A DNA stretch of 62,937 nt from Ruminococcus sp. CAG:488. GTDB taxonomy: Bacteria > Bacillota > Clostridia > Oscillospirales > Acutalibacteraceae. Every line of letters begins with the position of its first letter. The stretch's first letter is position 1. Made by a program: the position numbers and the translations under genes. The notes beneath the pieces were generated by a model that saw nothing but the letters and a program-made list of their open reading frames with translations, was not told the origin of the DNA and ran no database searches. Where the stretch lies: the NCBI GenBank assembly GCA_000434055.1, contig HF999646.1, positions 1 through 62,937 on the forward strand. Reading direction: 5' to 3'. Below are positions 7,414 to 17,200 of the stretch, one piece after another.

Positions 7414-8601
7414 ATGAAGGTTTTACTTGTTAATAAATTTTTGTACCCGAAGGGCGGCGCAGAAACCTATGTTTTCAAGCTCGGCGAAGCCTTGAAGGAT
7501 AACGGCCATGAGGTCGAATATTTCGGACTGGAAAACGAAAAAAACATTGTCGGAAACAGTGCGAATGCTTATGCTCCCGATATGGATTTGACCGCAGGTA
7601 TTTCCGAAAACCTTTTGGCACCGTTTAAGATTATTTATTCACGTCAGGCAAGGCGGCAGATAAAAAAGGTTTTGGAAAGCTTTAAGCCCGACGTTGTTCA
7701 CCTTAACAATATTCAGTTTTATCTCACACCGAGCATTATTCTTGAGATTGAAAAATACAGAAAAACCGTCGGCAAAAAGGTAAAGATAATTTACACGGCG
7801 CATGACTATCAGCTTGTGTGTCCGAGCCACGGCTTGTTCGATTCAAATATAAATGTTTGCGAAAAATGCATGACGGGCAACTATATGAACTGCGTCAAAT
7901 CAAGGTGTATGAAGAATTCACTGCCGAAGAGCATTTTGGCAACGGCGGACGCTTATTTTTGGAAGCTGAGCACGGCGTATTCCTATGTCGATACTATTAT
8001 TTGTCCGTCGTATTTTTTGAAAAGCAAGCTTGATACACAGCCCCGTTTTAAAGAGAAAACGGTTGTGATTCATAATTTTATCGAAAAGCGGGAGATATGT
8101 TCCGCAAATAAGGGCGGCTATGTTTTGGAATTCGGTCATCTGTCTAAGGATAAAGGCACCTTGACCTTGCTTGAGGCCGCTCGGCAAATGCCCGAGGTTA
8201 AGTTCGTTTTCGCAGGCTTCGGCAAGGCGGTTGAAGAGATCGGAAAAGTGCCCAATGCCGAATACGTCGGCTTCAAAACGGGGGAGGAGCTGAACAGGCT
8301 CATTGCAAATGCGACCGTTACCGTTTGTCCCTCCGAATGGTATGAAAATTGTCCGTATTCCGTTATGGAGTCTCTGTTGCTTGGAACACCTGTTGTCGGT
8401 GCCGATATTGGCGGCATTCCCGAGCTTATTCGGCCGGGTGAAACGGGTGAGCTGTTTGAATCCGGCAACCGAACACAGCTTTCCGATAAGCTGTATTCCG
8501 TAATCCGAAATGCGGATTATTACACCGAAAATTGCAAATCTGTTGAATTTGAAACACCTAAGACATATTATCAAAAGCTATTTAAAATATACGGAGAATG
8601 A
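7414..8601 (+). CDS. Glycosyltransferase family 4 with Cys-rich insert
   Basis: 395 residues. The GT4 start motif (LLVNKFLYPKGGAETYV) and C-terminal GT4 motifs (EFGHLSKDKGT, and PSEWYENCPYSVMESLLLG) are clear. An insert at about 145-170 holds a cluster of cysteines (CEKC, CVKSRC), as in a subgroup of GT4 EPS enzymes; it could bind zinc. It starts two bases after the previous stop. The product sugar is not predictable. Confidence 0.88.
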   Translation: MKVLLVNKFLYPKGGAETYVFKLGEALKDNGHEVEYFGLENEKNIVGNSANAYAPDMDLTAGISENLLAPFKIIYSRQARRQIKKVLESFKPDVVHLNNIQFYLTPSIILEIEKYRKTVGKKVKIIYTAHDYQLVCPSHGLFDSNINVCEKCMTGNYMNCVKSRCMKNSLPKSILATADAYFWKLSTAYSYVDTIICPSYFLKSKLDTQPRFKEKTVVIHNFIEKREICSANKGGYVLEFGHLSKDKGTLTLLEAARQMPEVKFVFAGFGKAVEEIGKVPNAEYVGFKTGEELNRLIANATVTVCPSEWYENCPYSVMESLLLGTPVVGADIGGIPELIRPGETGELFESGNRTQLSDKLYSVIRNADYYTENCKSVEFETPKTYYQKLFKIYGE

Positions 8602-8602
8602 C

Positions 8603-9784
8603 ATGAAGATTTACGAACTCGGCACAGGCTACACACCGATACCTGCCAAGGTTGCGGCGGCAACCGAAAGCGTGGTTGAGGAGCTGACGAAGGCCTTTTT
8701 GCAAATGAATATTGATGTCGAGGCAGTAGATATTTCCGCCGAGGACAGAGCACCGAACAGCTTGCCGATAACCGAGGTTAAGGTGCCGTCGGTTTTCTCT
8801 AAATCGGATGTCAGCTTAGGCGTTATACATAAGGTTAAAAGAGTGGTTTATTCCGTTGCACTTGCCTTAAAATTAAAGAAAATATTGAAGAATACCGATC
8901 AAAAAACGGTTTTTCATTTTCATAATCAGTACAATATCTTTTTCTTCTTAAAGCTTGTTAAAAAGGAGCTTCGGGACAGGGCGGTTATAGCGTACACCAA
9001 TCACAACGGCGTATGGTCGTTGCCGTTTGAAGAAGCCGAAAGCACCTTGAAAGCACGCTATTTTCAGGAAATCGGGGGAATGAGGAACGCCGATTTAATC
9101 TTCGTTTTGAATCCTAAAATGAAAAAGAATATCGTCAAAAATCTTGGCATTGAAGAGAATAAGGTCGTTCAAATCAATAACGGTGTTAATACCGATATTT
9201 ATACTCCGCTGAATAGTGAGCGAATTGACACGGTTAAAGAAAAGTTCGGCTTGAAAGATAAAAAGGTGATTTTACAGGTTGGCTCCGTCAATGAAAATAA
9301 AGGGCAGGGCAGAACCGTAAAAATAATTGCGCCTTTATTAAAGAAAAACAGCAATATCGTGTTTGTCTTCGCCGGAGATATTGTTTCGCCGGAATACTAT
9401 CATGAAGTTTTAAACACAGCGAAGGAAGAAAATGTTGAAAAGCAGGTTGTTTATTTAGGCACATTCAGTCCCGGAGAGGAAATGAACGAGATCTACAATA
9501 TTGCGGATACAACAATTTTTAATTCTTTGTACGAGAGCTTTGGTCTTGTGTGTATTGAGTCAATTTCCTCCGGAGTTCCGGTAGTGCTTTGTTCCGAGTC
9601 TTTATCATCCTTCGGCGACGGAAGCATATATGCCGTAAAGGACGATGCTGTTGCTCAAATTACACGCCTTTTGAATGACTCCGACTATCTGAAGGATATG
9701 AAGCAGAAGGCGAGGGAAAATGCGGTCGACAATTTCACATGGTCAAAGGTCGCTCAGGATTACTATGATAATTTTAAAAGGTGA
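8603..9784 (+). CDS. Glycosyltransferase family 4
   Basis: 393 residues from ATG 8603, one base after the previous stop and preceded by CGGAGAA. An in-frame start further upstream would overlap the previous gene by about 90 bp and is unlikely. The C-terminal domain carries LQVGSVNENKGQ and FNSLYESFGLVCIESISSG, the GT4 donor-binding signature. The N-terminal acceptor domain is less conserved and ends in the FHFHNQYN segment common in this class. Cytoplasmic, acting on lipid-linked EPS precursor. Confidence 0.87.
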   Translation: MKIYELGTGYTPIPAKVAAATESVVEELTKAFLQMNIDVEAVDISAEDRAPNSLPITEVKVPSVFSKSDVSLGVIHKVKRVVYSVALALKLKKILKNTDQKTVFHFHNQYNIFFFLKLVKKELRDRAVIAYTNHNGVWSLPFEEAESTLKARYFQEIGGMRNADLIFVLNPKMKKNIVKNLGIEENKVVQINNGVNTDIYTPLNSERIDTVKEKFGLKDKKVILQVGSVNENKGQGRTVKIIAPLLKKNSNIVFVFAGDIVSPEYYHEVLNTAKEENVEKQVVYLGTFSPGEEMNEIYNIADTTIFNSLYESFGLVCIESISSGVPVVLCSESLSSFGDGSIYAVKDDAVAQITRLLNDSDYLKDMKQKARENAVDNFTWSKVAQDYYDNFKR

Positions 9785-9789
9785 ATTGA

Positions 9790-10890
9790 ATGTCGAAAAA
9801 ATTAAACGGCACGGTAATTGTAACATACCGCTGTAATGCAAAATGCACTATGTGCAACCGATATAAGGTCCCGTCGAAGCCCGAGGAAGAAATTTCAATT
9901 GAAACGATTAAAAAGCTTCCCGAAATGTATTTCACCAATATCACGGGCGGCGAACCTTTTATTCGTGACGATTTAAAAGATATTGTTCGTGAGCTTTTGA
10001 AAAAGAGCGACCGAATTGTAATATCCACAAACGGATTTTTCACCGACAGAATTGTGGAGCTTTGCAAGGAATTTCCGCAGGTCGGAATCAGGATTTCTAT
10101 TGAGGGTCTTGAAAAGACGAACAATGAAATCCGAGGCCTTGACGACGGCTTTAACCGAGGCTACACAACCCTCAAAAAGCTCGTTGATATGGGCATGAAG
10201 GACGTTGGCTTCGGCATGACCGTTCAGGACAGAAACGCCGCGGATTTGGTTCCGCTTTACAATATTTCCGACGAGCTCGGTATGGAGTTTGCAACAGCGT
10301 CGCTTCACAACAGCTTCTATTTTGTTGAGTCTAATAATATAATCAAGGATCGCCTCACGGTTGCGCAGAATTTCGAGGATCTCGTTAATCGCTTGCTTGA
10401 TTCCAACAGTCCCAAAAAGTGGTTCAGAGCGTATTTCAATCACGGACTTATCAATTATATTTTCTCTCAAAAACGCTTGTTGCCCTGCGATATGAGCTTT
10501 GACACATTCTTTATCGACCCTTACGGCGATGTCATGCCGTGCAACGGTACGAAGGAAAAGCAGGTTATGGGAAACCTGAACAGGCAGAGCTGGGAGGAGC
10601 TTTGGAACAGCGAGCAGGCGGAAAAGGTGAGAAGCTTTGTAAGAAACTGCGACCGCAACTGCTGGATGATAGGCTCTGTTTCGCCCGCCATGCACAAGTA
10701 TATTTATAAGCCGGCCGCTTGGGTTATTAAGCATAAATTTCTACGCTTTTTCAAGAAGAAAAAGTATTCGATGTATGAGAATAAAATCGTTCGGGATTTC
10801 CGTGACGGCAAGGTGTCCAAGGAGGAGCTTGACGCTCTTTCGACCTGCGAGGGGTGCGGAAAGAACAAAAGCTGTGCAGAGATAGATTGA
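9790..10890 (+). CDS. Radical SAM/SPASM domain protein in the EPS run
   Basis: 366 residues. The radical SAM cluster motif is C15-x3-C19-x2-C22. GGEP follows near residue 56. In the second half several cysteines (CDMSF, MPCNGT, CDRNC, and the end CEGCGKNKSC) fit a SPASM or twitch extension holding extra Fe-S clusters. The usual tasks are peptide modification, sulfatase maturation or sugar chemistry such as dehydration or epimerisation. Its place among five glycosyltransferases suggests it modifies a sugar or the giant protein encoded downstream; both are inferences. It begins 5 bp after the GT stop and has no nearby short precursor-peptide ORF that I can see. Confidence 0.88.
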   Translation: MSKKLNGTVIVTYRCNAKCTMCNRYKVPSKPEEEISIETIKKLPEMYFTNITGGEPFIRDDLKDIVRELLKKSDRIVISTNGFFTDRIVELCKEFPQVGIRISIEGLEKTNNEIRGLDDGFNRGYTTLKKLVDMGMKDVGFGMTVQDRNAADLVPLYNISDELGMEFATASLHNSFYFVESNNIIKDRLTVAQNFEDLVNRLLDSNSPKKWFRAYFNHGLINYIFSQKRLLPCDMSFDTFFIDPYGDVMPCNGTKEKQVMGNLNRQSWEELWNSEQAEKVRSFVRNCDRNCWMIGSVSPAMHKYIYKPAAWVIKHKFLRFFKKKKYSMYENKIVRDFRDGKVSKEELDALSTCEGCGKNKSCAEID

Positions 10891-10897
10891 GGTTAAT

Positions 10898-11911
10898 ATG
10901 TTGATTATTTCAAACTCATTGACCGAAAAGGTTGATGAAGGCTGTTTAAAAGTGACCTATAATCTTATTAAAAGATTAAAAAAATCGCATGGCGGCGCTT
11001 TCGTTATAACATATGAGCGAAAATCCGAGCTTTCGGACAGGCATATGGAATTGAATAAGCTCATGTTAAACGGCGAGCTTCGTTCGATAATAAAGCAAAA
11101 AAAAGAAAAGGTCTTGTATGTGCCGTTCCCAGCGAAGCCTATTGCAACGGCGATAAGGATTTTTGTTATGTCCTTAATGTGCCGAAACGGCTTGGACGTA
11201 ATTCTGCCGATGAAAATCAATGCCGAAGGTATATCGAAGCTTTTAATAAGACTGAGTAAAGCCGACCTGATTGTTTTTTCAAAGCAGTCCGAAAATTTTT
11301 ATAAAAGCATCGTACCCAAAGGCAGAATCAGATACATAAAAACCGGCGTCGATACGAAAAAATTCGTGTCTGTAACCTCGGACGAAAAAAGACGGTTAAA
11401 ACTAAAATACGGGTTAGATCCCGAAAAGCCGCTGGTTCTTCATGTAGGACATCTGAACGAGGGCAGGAACATTCAGACCCTGTTGAATATAGATTCCGAA
11501 TATCAGGTGCTTTTGGTAGTGAGCACATTGACGAAGGACGAACAGAATTCGGAATTGAGAGAAAAACTGCTCAAAAAATCCAATATAAAAATATTCGATT
11601 CGTATATCCCCGAAATTGAGGAGATATATCAAATGAGCGACGTGTATCTTTTCCCCGTGACGGAGGACGGACATTGCATAGATGTTCCGCTTTCCTGTTT
11701 GGAGGCGGCGTCGTGCGACCTGCCGGTTATTACAACCGACTTCGGCGAGATGAAGAAATTTATTAATAAGCCCGGATTTTACCGTATGAACGGCGCTGAC
11801 GAAAACGGATTGAACAAGCTCATAAAATCCGCAACGGAGGATGAGCATTGTTCAACGAGAGAAGCCGTGCTTCCATACGATTGGGATAATTGCATCGGTG
11901 ACTTTTCGTAA
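10898..11911 (+). CDS. Glycosyltransferase family 4-like protein
   Basis: 337 residues. The N-terminal half is divergent. The C-terminal half has LHVGHLNEGRN and a degenerate GT4 donor site (DGHCIDVPLSCLEAASCD, TTDFGEM). It is somewhat shorter than its neighbours. It starts 7 bp after the radical SAM gene and is followed 20 bp later by the GT2 gene. It probably transfers a sugar within the repeat unit. Confidence 0.8.
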   Translation: MLIISNSLTEKVDEGCLKVTYNLIKRLKKSHGGAFVITYERKSELSDRHMELNKLMLNGELRSIIKQKKEKVLYVPFPAKPIATAIRIFVMSLMCRNGLDVILPMKINAEGISKLLIRLSKADLIVFSKQSENFYKSIVPKGRIRYIKTGVDTKKFVSVTSDEKRRLKLKYGLDPEKPLVLHVGHLNEGRNIQTLLNIDSEYQVLLVVSTLTKDEQNSELREKLLKKSNIKIFDSYIPEIEEIYQMSDVYLFPVTEDGHCIDVPLSCLEAASCDLPVITTDFGEMKKFINKPGFYRMNGADENGLNKLIKSATEDEHCSTREAVLPYDWDNCIGDFS

Positions 11912-11931
11912 TATATTGTAGGAGTTTTGTT

Positions 11932-12948
11932 ATGACGGATATGCCCTTAGTTTCTGTTGTTGTGCCTGTATATAATGTTGAAAAATATTTGGACAGGTGT
12001 GTGCAGTCTGTTGTCGGTCAAACATATGATAATCTTGAGATTATTCTGGTGGACGACGGCTCAACCGACGGCAGTGCGGTGATTTGTGACAATTGGGCAA
12101 GCTCCGACGGCAGAATTAAAGTAATTCATAAAAAGAACGCAGGTCTGGGCATGGCGAGGAACAGCGGTATGGACTCGGCAGGCGGAAAATACATATTCTT
12201 TTTCGACAGCGACGACTACGTTGATACAAAAACGGTCGAAAAATGCGTCTCGACAGCCGAAAAAAATGACAGCGACGCTGTGATTTACGCCCTGTGCGAC
12301 GTGTATGACGACGGCAGAACCTCAGAAAAAGAGATTGTAACCGATAAAACGTTTTTTGTCGGCGACGAGGTTCAAAACGAGGTCTTGCCCGGAATGTTTA
12401 CCTATTCGATGGGCTTCGGAATAAGCTCGTGCGGAAAGATGTACCGTTTATCAAAAATTAAAGAATTAAACCTGAAATTTAAATCCGAAAAAGAGATTAT
12501 TTCCGAGGACGCCTATTTTATTTTGGAGCTTTTCTCTCAAATAAAGAGCGTTTCGATTATAAAAGAGAGTCTGTATTATTATTATAAGCGGAGCAATTCG
12601 CTCACTCGCACCTATAAGGCGGACAGGCAAAAGCAGAACGATGTTTTTCTTATAAAGTGCGTCGAGCTTGCCCGACAAAACAATCTTTCGCGACAGGTTA
12701 TAAATCACGTTACCGCAAGGTATCATATGTATTCGATAACGGCGATGAAGCAAATCGTTGCCGCCGAATTACCCTTGAAAGAAAAGCAGACTGAGTTAAA
12801 CAAGATTTTTAAAAGCAATGTGCTCAGGAAAAGCCTAACGGCCGACGTTATAAAGCTTCATAATAAAATGCTCGGCCTGTTTTATACACTGCTAAAGCAC
12901 AAATGCTATTTTGCCTGCAAAATAATTTTATTTTTAAAACGAAATTAG
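11932..12948 (+). CDS. Glycosyltransferase family 2
   Basis: 338 residues. The GT-A start VSVVVPVYNVEKYLDRCVQS, the VDDGSTDGS motif and the metal-binding FFDSDDYVD (DXD) are textbook GT2. GTAGGAG precedes the ATG. Family members act at the cytoplasmic face using nucleotide sugars. It is the fifth glycosyltransferase after the priming enzyme, so the repeat unit could have around five or six sugars, which is an inference from gene count. Confidence 0.93.
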   Translation: MTDMPLVSVVVPVYNVEKYLDRCVQSVVGQTYDNLEIILVDDGSTDGSAVICDNWASSDGRIKVIHKKNAGLGMARNSGMDSAGGKYIFFFDSDDYVDTKTVEKCVSTAEKNDSDAVIYALCDVYDDGRTSEKEIVTDKTFFVGDEVQNEVLPGMFTYSMGFGISSCGKMYRLSKIKELNLKFKSEKEIISEDAYFILELFSQIKSVSIIKESLYYYYKRSNSLTRTYKADRQKQNDVFLIKCVELARQNNLSRQVINHVTARYHMYSITAMKQIVAAELPLKEKQTELNKIFKSNVLRKSLTADVIKLHNKMLGLFYTLLKHKCYFACKIILFLKRN

Positions 12949-12969
12949 TATTAAGGAGAACGATTTTCT

Positions 12970-14259
12970 GTGGATAAGAGTTCAGCAGGAAAATTATATA
13001 TAAAAAAGAGAACCGTCTCGGAGTGGATGATGCTATTCATCTTTTTCTTCCCCGCTGCGCAGGCCTTTTTGACGGAGCTGTTGCCGATACCCGATGCGAT
13101 CAAGTTCCTATGCGACGGCTTCTTGGTTTTGCTGTTGCTGAAGCTGTTTTCGCAACGCTTCACGAAGATAGACAATTATTCAATGCCGTTCGTCGTTATT
13201 GTGGGTCTGTTCTTCTTCATTACCCTCGTCGGGTATTTGTTTAATTATCAATCGGTGTTTTACTATTTATGGGGATTGAGGAATAATATCAGAATGTTCG
13301 TTGCATTCTTTGCGTTCGCATATCTTGCGGATTGGGAGGACGCAAAGGGCTGGATCAAAGCTTTAGATGTTTTATTTGTCATAAACTTTGCGGTTGTAAT
13401 TCTTCAATATTTTTCAGGCTACGGTCAGGACTATATCGGCGGAATTTTCGGCACGTCAAAGGGCTGTAACGGAAGCCTGCTGATTTTCCTTTGCATCGTC
13501 TTTGCGAAAACGATCCTTTCCTTTATGAGAGGTGAGGAAAAGATGAGCAAATGCATATTTGTTTCGGTTGCGTCACTGCTTGTTTCGACCTTGTCCGAGC
13601 TGAAGATGTTCTTCATTTTGTTTATTTTAATCCTTTTTATGGCAAGCTTCATGACGGCGCATTCGATAAAAAAGACATTGTTCTTTGCGTTCGGTGCGGT
13701 GTTGGTTGTGCTTTTCGGTACACTGCTTACCGTCCTTTATAAGGACTTTACGGATTTTCTTTCCTTTGACAGCCTGATAAAGGCGTTGACCGACACGGGA
13801 TATGCGACCGATGAGGACATTGGCAGATTTACCGCCCTGCCCGTTATCTCGCAGAGATTTTTGCCCGGCTTTTTCAGAAAGCTGTTCGGCTTAGGCCTCG
13901 GTAACTGCGACAGCTCGTCGCTCAGTATGTTCAATACGCCGTTTTTCGAATCTCATCAAACGGTTCACTATTCGTATTTTTCGTATGCATTTTTGTTCTT
14001 GGAAACAGGCTTTGTCGGACTGGCATTGTATGCTTCGTTTTTCGTCGCTTCGTTTTTCGTTTCAAGAAAGCTGAAAAAGCTGGAAATGGCAGACGAATTT
14101 GCTTGTCAGATGAGCATTATACTTTCGGTGATAAGCCTGATACTTTTGGTTTACAATTCCTCTTTGCGCATGGAGATCGGATTTATGCTGTTCTTTGTTT
14201 TGGCATTGCCGATTATTTCCGCCAATGAGCAAAGAGAAAGTGATGATGTTTATATATAA
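12970..14259 (+). CDS. Wzy/O-antigen ligase-like membrane polymerase
   Basis: 429 residues, GTG start with AAGGAG about 12 bases upstream. About ten to twelve hydrophobic segments are visible, with a large extracytoplasmic loop before the last third (GLGLGNCDSSS and following). This matches Wzy polymerases and O-antigen ligases, which have little sequence conservation. Its place before the flippase-type gene and inside the EPS run supports a polymerase. It acts on flipped, undecaprenyl-linked repeat units outside the membrane. Confidence 0.8.
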   Translation: MDKSSAGKLYIKKRTVSEWMMLFIFFFPAAQAFLTELLPIPDAIKFLCDGFLVLLLLKLFSQRFTKIDNYSMPFVVIVGLFFFITLVGYLFNYQSVFYYLWGLRNNIRMFVAFFAFAYLADWEDAKGWIKALDVLFVINFAVVILQYFSGYGQDYIGGIFGTSKGCNGSLLIFLCIVFAKTILSFMRGEEKMSKCIFVSVASLLVSTLSELKMFFILFILILFMASFMTAHSIKKTLFFAFGAVLVVLFGTLLTVLYKDFTDFLSFDSLIKALTDTGYATDEDIGRFTALPVISQRFLPGFFRKLFGLGLGNCDSSSLSMFNTPFFESHQTVHYSYFSYAFLFLETGFVGLALYASFFVASFFVSRKLKKLEMADEFACQMSIILSVISLILLVYNSSLRMEIGFMLFFVLALPIISANEQRESDDVYI

Positions 14260-14295
14260 TCGTTTGTAAAAATGCAAACAAAGGAGGCAAAAACG

Positions 14296-17200
14296 ATGAG
14301 AAGAGTGTCAAAAAGAATTATATCTCTCTTTTTGGTATTAGTGATGCTTCTCGCCATGATACCTGCCGGTACTGTTTTGGCAAGTGCCGCGTCGGGTTCG
14401 CTGGACATGACCGCCGAAGGACTTACCGCAACTTATGCGGGTGACGGCACATGGACCGGCGGCGGAAATGTGGCGCACGGCACTGTTACCGGTAAGGGCT
14501 CGCTTTTCAAGCAGTCGCAGAGCGGCTCTCTTACCTTCACTAACACCAGAAGTCAAGCCGGATATATTTCTTTTGATTACAAAATCACAGAGAACACCGG
14601 ATCGGTTACCATTGCCGGTAATACCGTTACGGGCAGCGGCTCTTATGCGCCGTCCGCAGCTTTGGGCAGCGGTGAAACGGTTCAGGTTGTTATCAAATCC
14701 GGTAAGGGTAACGACAAAACAACGTCGATTGAGCTTACGAATATCAATCTTGTTGTTGACGTCAGTGCCACGACCACCTTTAAAGCACCGATCAACGGTT
14801 CCTATACCGTCAACGGTGAGTCTATCACAAAGGACACAGCCAAAACGCAGTCCTCAACGGTAGCATATAAGCTTGTTGCAAAGCCTGCAACGGGTTATAA
14901 CTTTATCGGTTGGTACAGCTCGGCAATCAACGGATATTTCGATTACAACAGTACAACAACTCTGAATGTTGAAAGCGATACCGTTGTTTACCCTGTTTTT
15001 GTCAGCTCGTCAATGGCTGTATTTCAGGTCGGCTTCAATCTTTACACCGATTTGAATAAGGCGAATGCCGCCGCAGAGGCGGATTCGAGCAAGCAGATTG
15101 TGCTCTCGCACAGCGGTATTCTTGCCGCCGGCACATACAAGATTTCAAAGGGAGTTAATCTGTTGATTCCCTTCGATTCTGCCAATACGGCCACCTTCGG
15201 CGACGAGCCCGAATGCACAATGACATATGCTGCCCCGACCATGTACTCATGTCTTACCATGGCGGACGGTGCGGTTATCAACTGCTACGGTAATATCAAT
15301 GTCAACGCAACCCAGCTTGCTTCGTCAACAAGAACCGCAGGCAGAGTCTGCGGCGCTTACGGTGCAATTCAGATGACCTCCGGCTCTCAGATTAAACTGA
15401 AGAGCGGTTCGGCACTCTATGCCTACGGCTACATCGGCGGCGAAGGACTTGTTTGGGGCGAAAGCGGAAGCAAGGTATATCAGTTCATGCAGATTGAGGA
15501 CTGGCGAGGAGGTAACGATTCCTCTTCATTGCTTTCTTCATTGAAAAACAACTCGTTCCTTTTCTCTCAGTATTATCTTCAGAACGTTGAGGCCGAGCTT
15601 CGTATAGACAGCGGTTGCACCATGTACGGTACCGCCGCAATCGCCGCAGGCTTGGGCAGCTCGAAATCACCGAGCCAGGCCTGCGCCGCAATCGTCGGCA
15701 AGGATGAGGGTATGTTCCATATCACAAGCGGTTATGCCACACTGAAGTATGACGCAACGACAGACAGAATGACGCTCGATTTCTACGGTGACCTTGTAAC
15801 GGACGCTATCAGTATGTCGATTAAGCTCACTGTTGTTTCTTCGTCAATGAATACCGCCGATTACATTCTCGCTCTTCCGATGAACTATACCATAAATATT
15901 AAATCGGGCAGTAATGTTACATTTGCTCAGAAGTTTAAGCTTCTTCCCGGTACGGCTATCAATGTTGAAAAGGGTGCGACGGCAATCGTTTCCTCGGGCG
16001 GCGCAGTTTACCTCTATGACGTTGACGACTGGATGTCGGGCACATACACTTACAATAAGAATATTTTCCAGTTACCCTATGTATTTGCGAAAAAGGGCGC
16101 TCCCGTTACTCGCAGTGTAAAGGAAAATTCCGTTCTCAGGGTTGACGGAACGTTGATCGCAAACGGCCCGATATATTCAACCAAATCCGTCACAAACGGC
16201 GGCGATGCCGTTATCAAGGGTAAGGGCGTGTATGTTTCGAATGTTCACGGCTCGACAGACCTTAAAGAGGTCACCGGCTCGAACACCACGCTTAAAACCA
16301 TCGCCTGCGTTCCCGTCAGGGGCACGATCGCAGGACACAGCGGATACAACAGCTTTGCTATCGGCACATACCGCTCGTTGAACGGAAACTGCTGGTATCA
16401 GAGAGCAGTTACGGCTAACGGCTTTACTGTCGTTTCGGGCGGCGTTCAGGACGGCGTAAACGTTTATGTTGCCGACACAAAGGACGCAACCGTTACGCTC
16501 GTTCTCACAACCGAACAGCCGTGCGTTACGCTTCCCACAAACGCTAAGGTTGCCGTAAGCGGCAATAAATATACATTGACCGAGATTAAAAGCAATGTTA
16601 CGATCGTCGCAAAACAGCATAATCCGGTTGTTTCTGTTCCGGCAAAGGCTCCCGACTGTCTTAACGGCGGCTATACGGCCGAAGAAAAATGCTCGGTCTG
16701 CGGCACGGTCGTAAGCCCCTCGGTAAGTGTTCCGGCAACGGGACACAAGGAGGAGATTATCCCCGGAAAAGAGGCCACATGTACGGAAAACGGCTTGACC
16801 GAGGGCAAGAAGTGCTCTGTTTGCGGTGAGATCATCGTCGCTCAGGAGGTCATTAAGGCACACGGCCATTCCGAAAAAACCGTTCCCGGAAAAGCTCCGA
16901 CCTGTACGGAGAACGGCCTGACCGCCGGCAAGGTTTGCTCGGTCTGCGGTGCCGTTATAGAAAAGCAGGAGATTATTCCGGCTACCGGCCATACCTATAC
17001 GACGGTTGTTACCGCTCCGACTTGCGAAGAGGACGGATACACCACCCATACCTGTGCCTGCGGTTACAGCTATGTTGACAATATCGTTAAAGCAACGGGA
17101 CACAGCTATACAATCACGGTGGACGGCACATACAAGGCTCCGACCTGTACCGAGGATGGAAAGGAAGCGGATCTTAAATGCGCAAAGTGCGGCGCCGTTA

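Noticed and set aside
9973..10734. Minus-strand ORF of 253 codons opposite the radical SAM gene
   Set aside because: The plus-strand frame has clear enzyme motifs; the antisense frame has none and no ribosome binding site.
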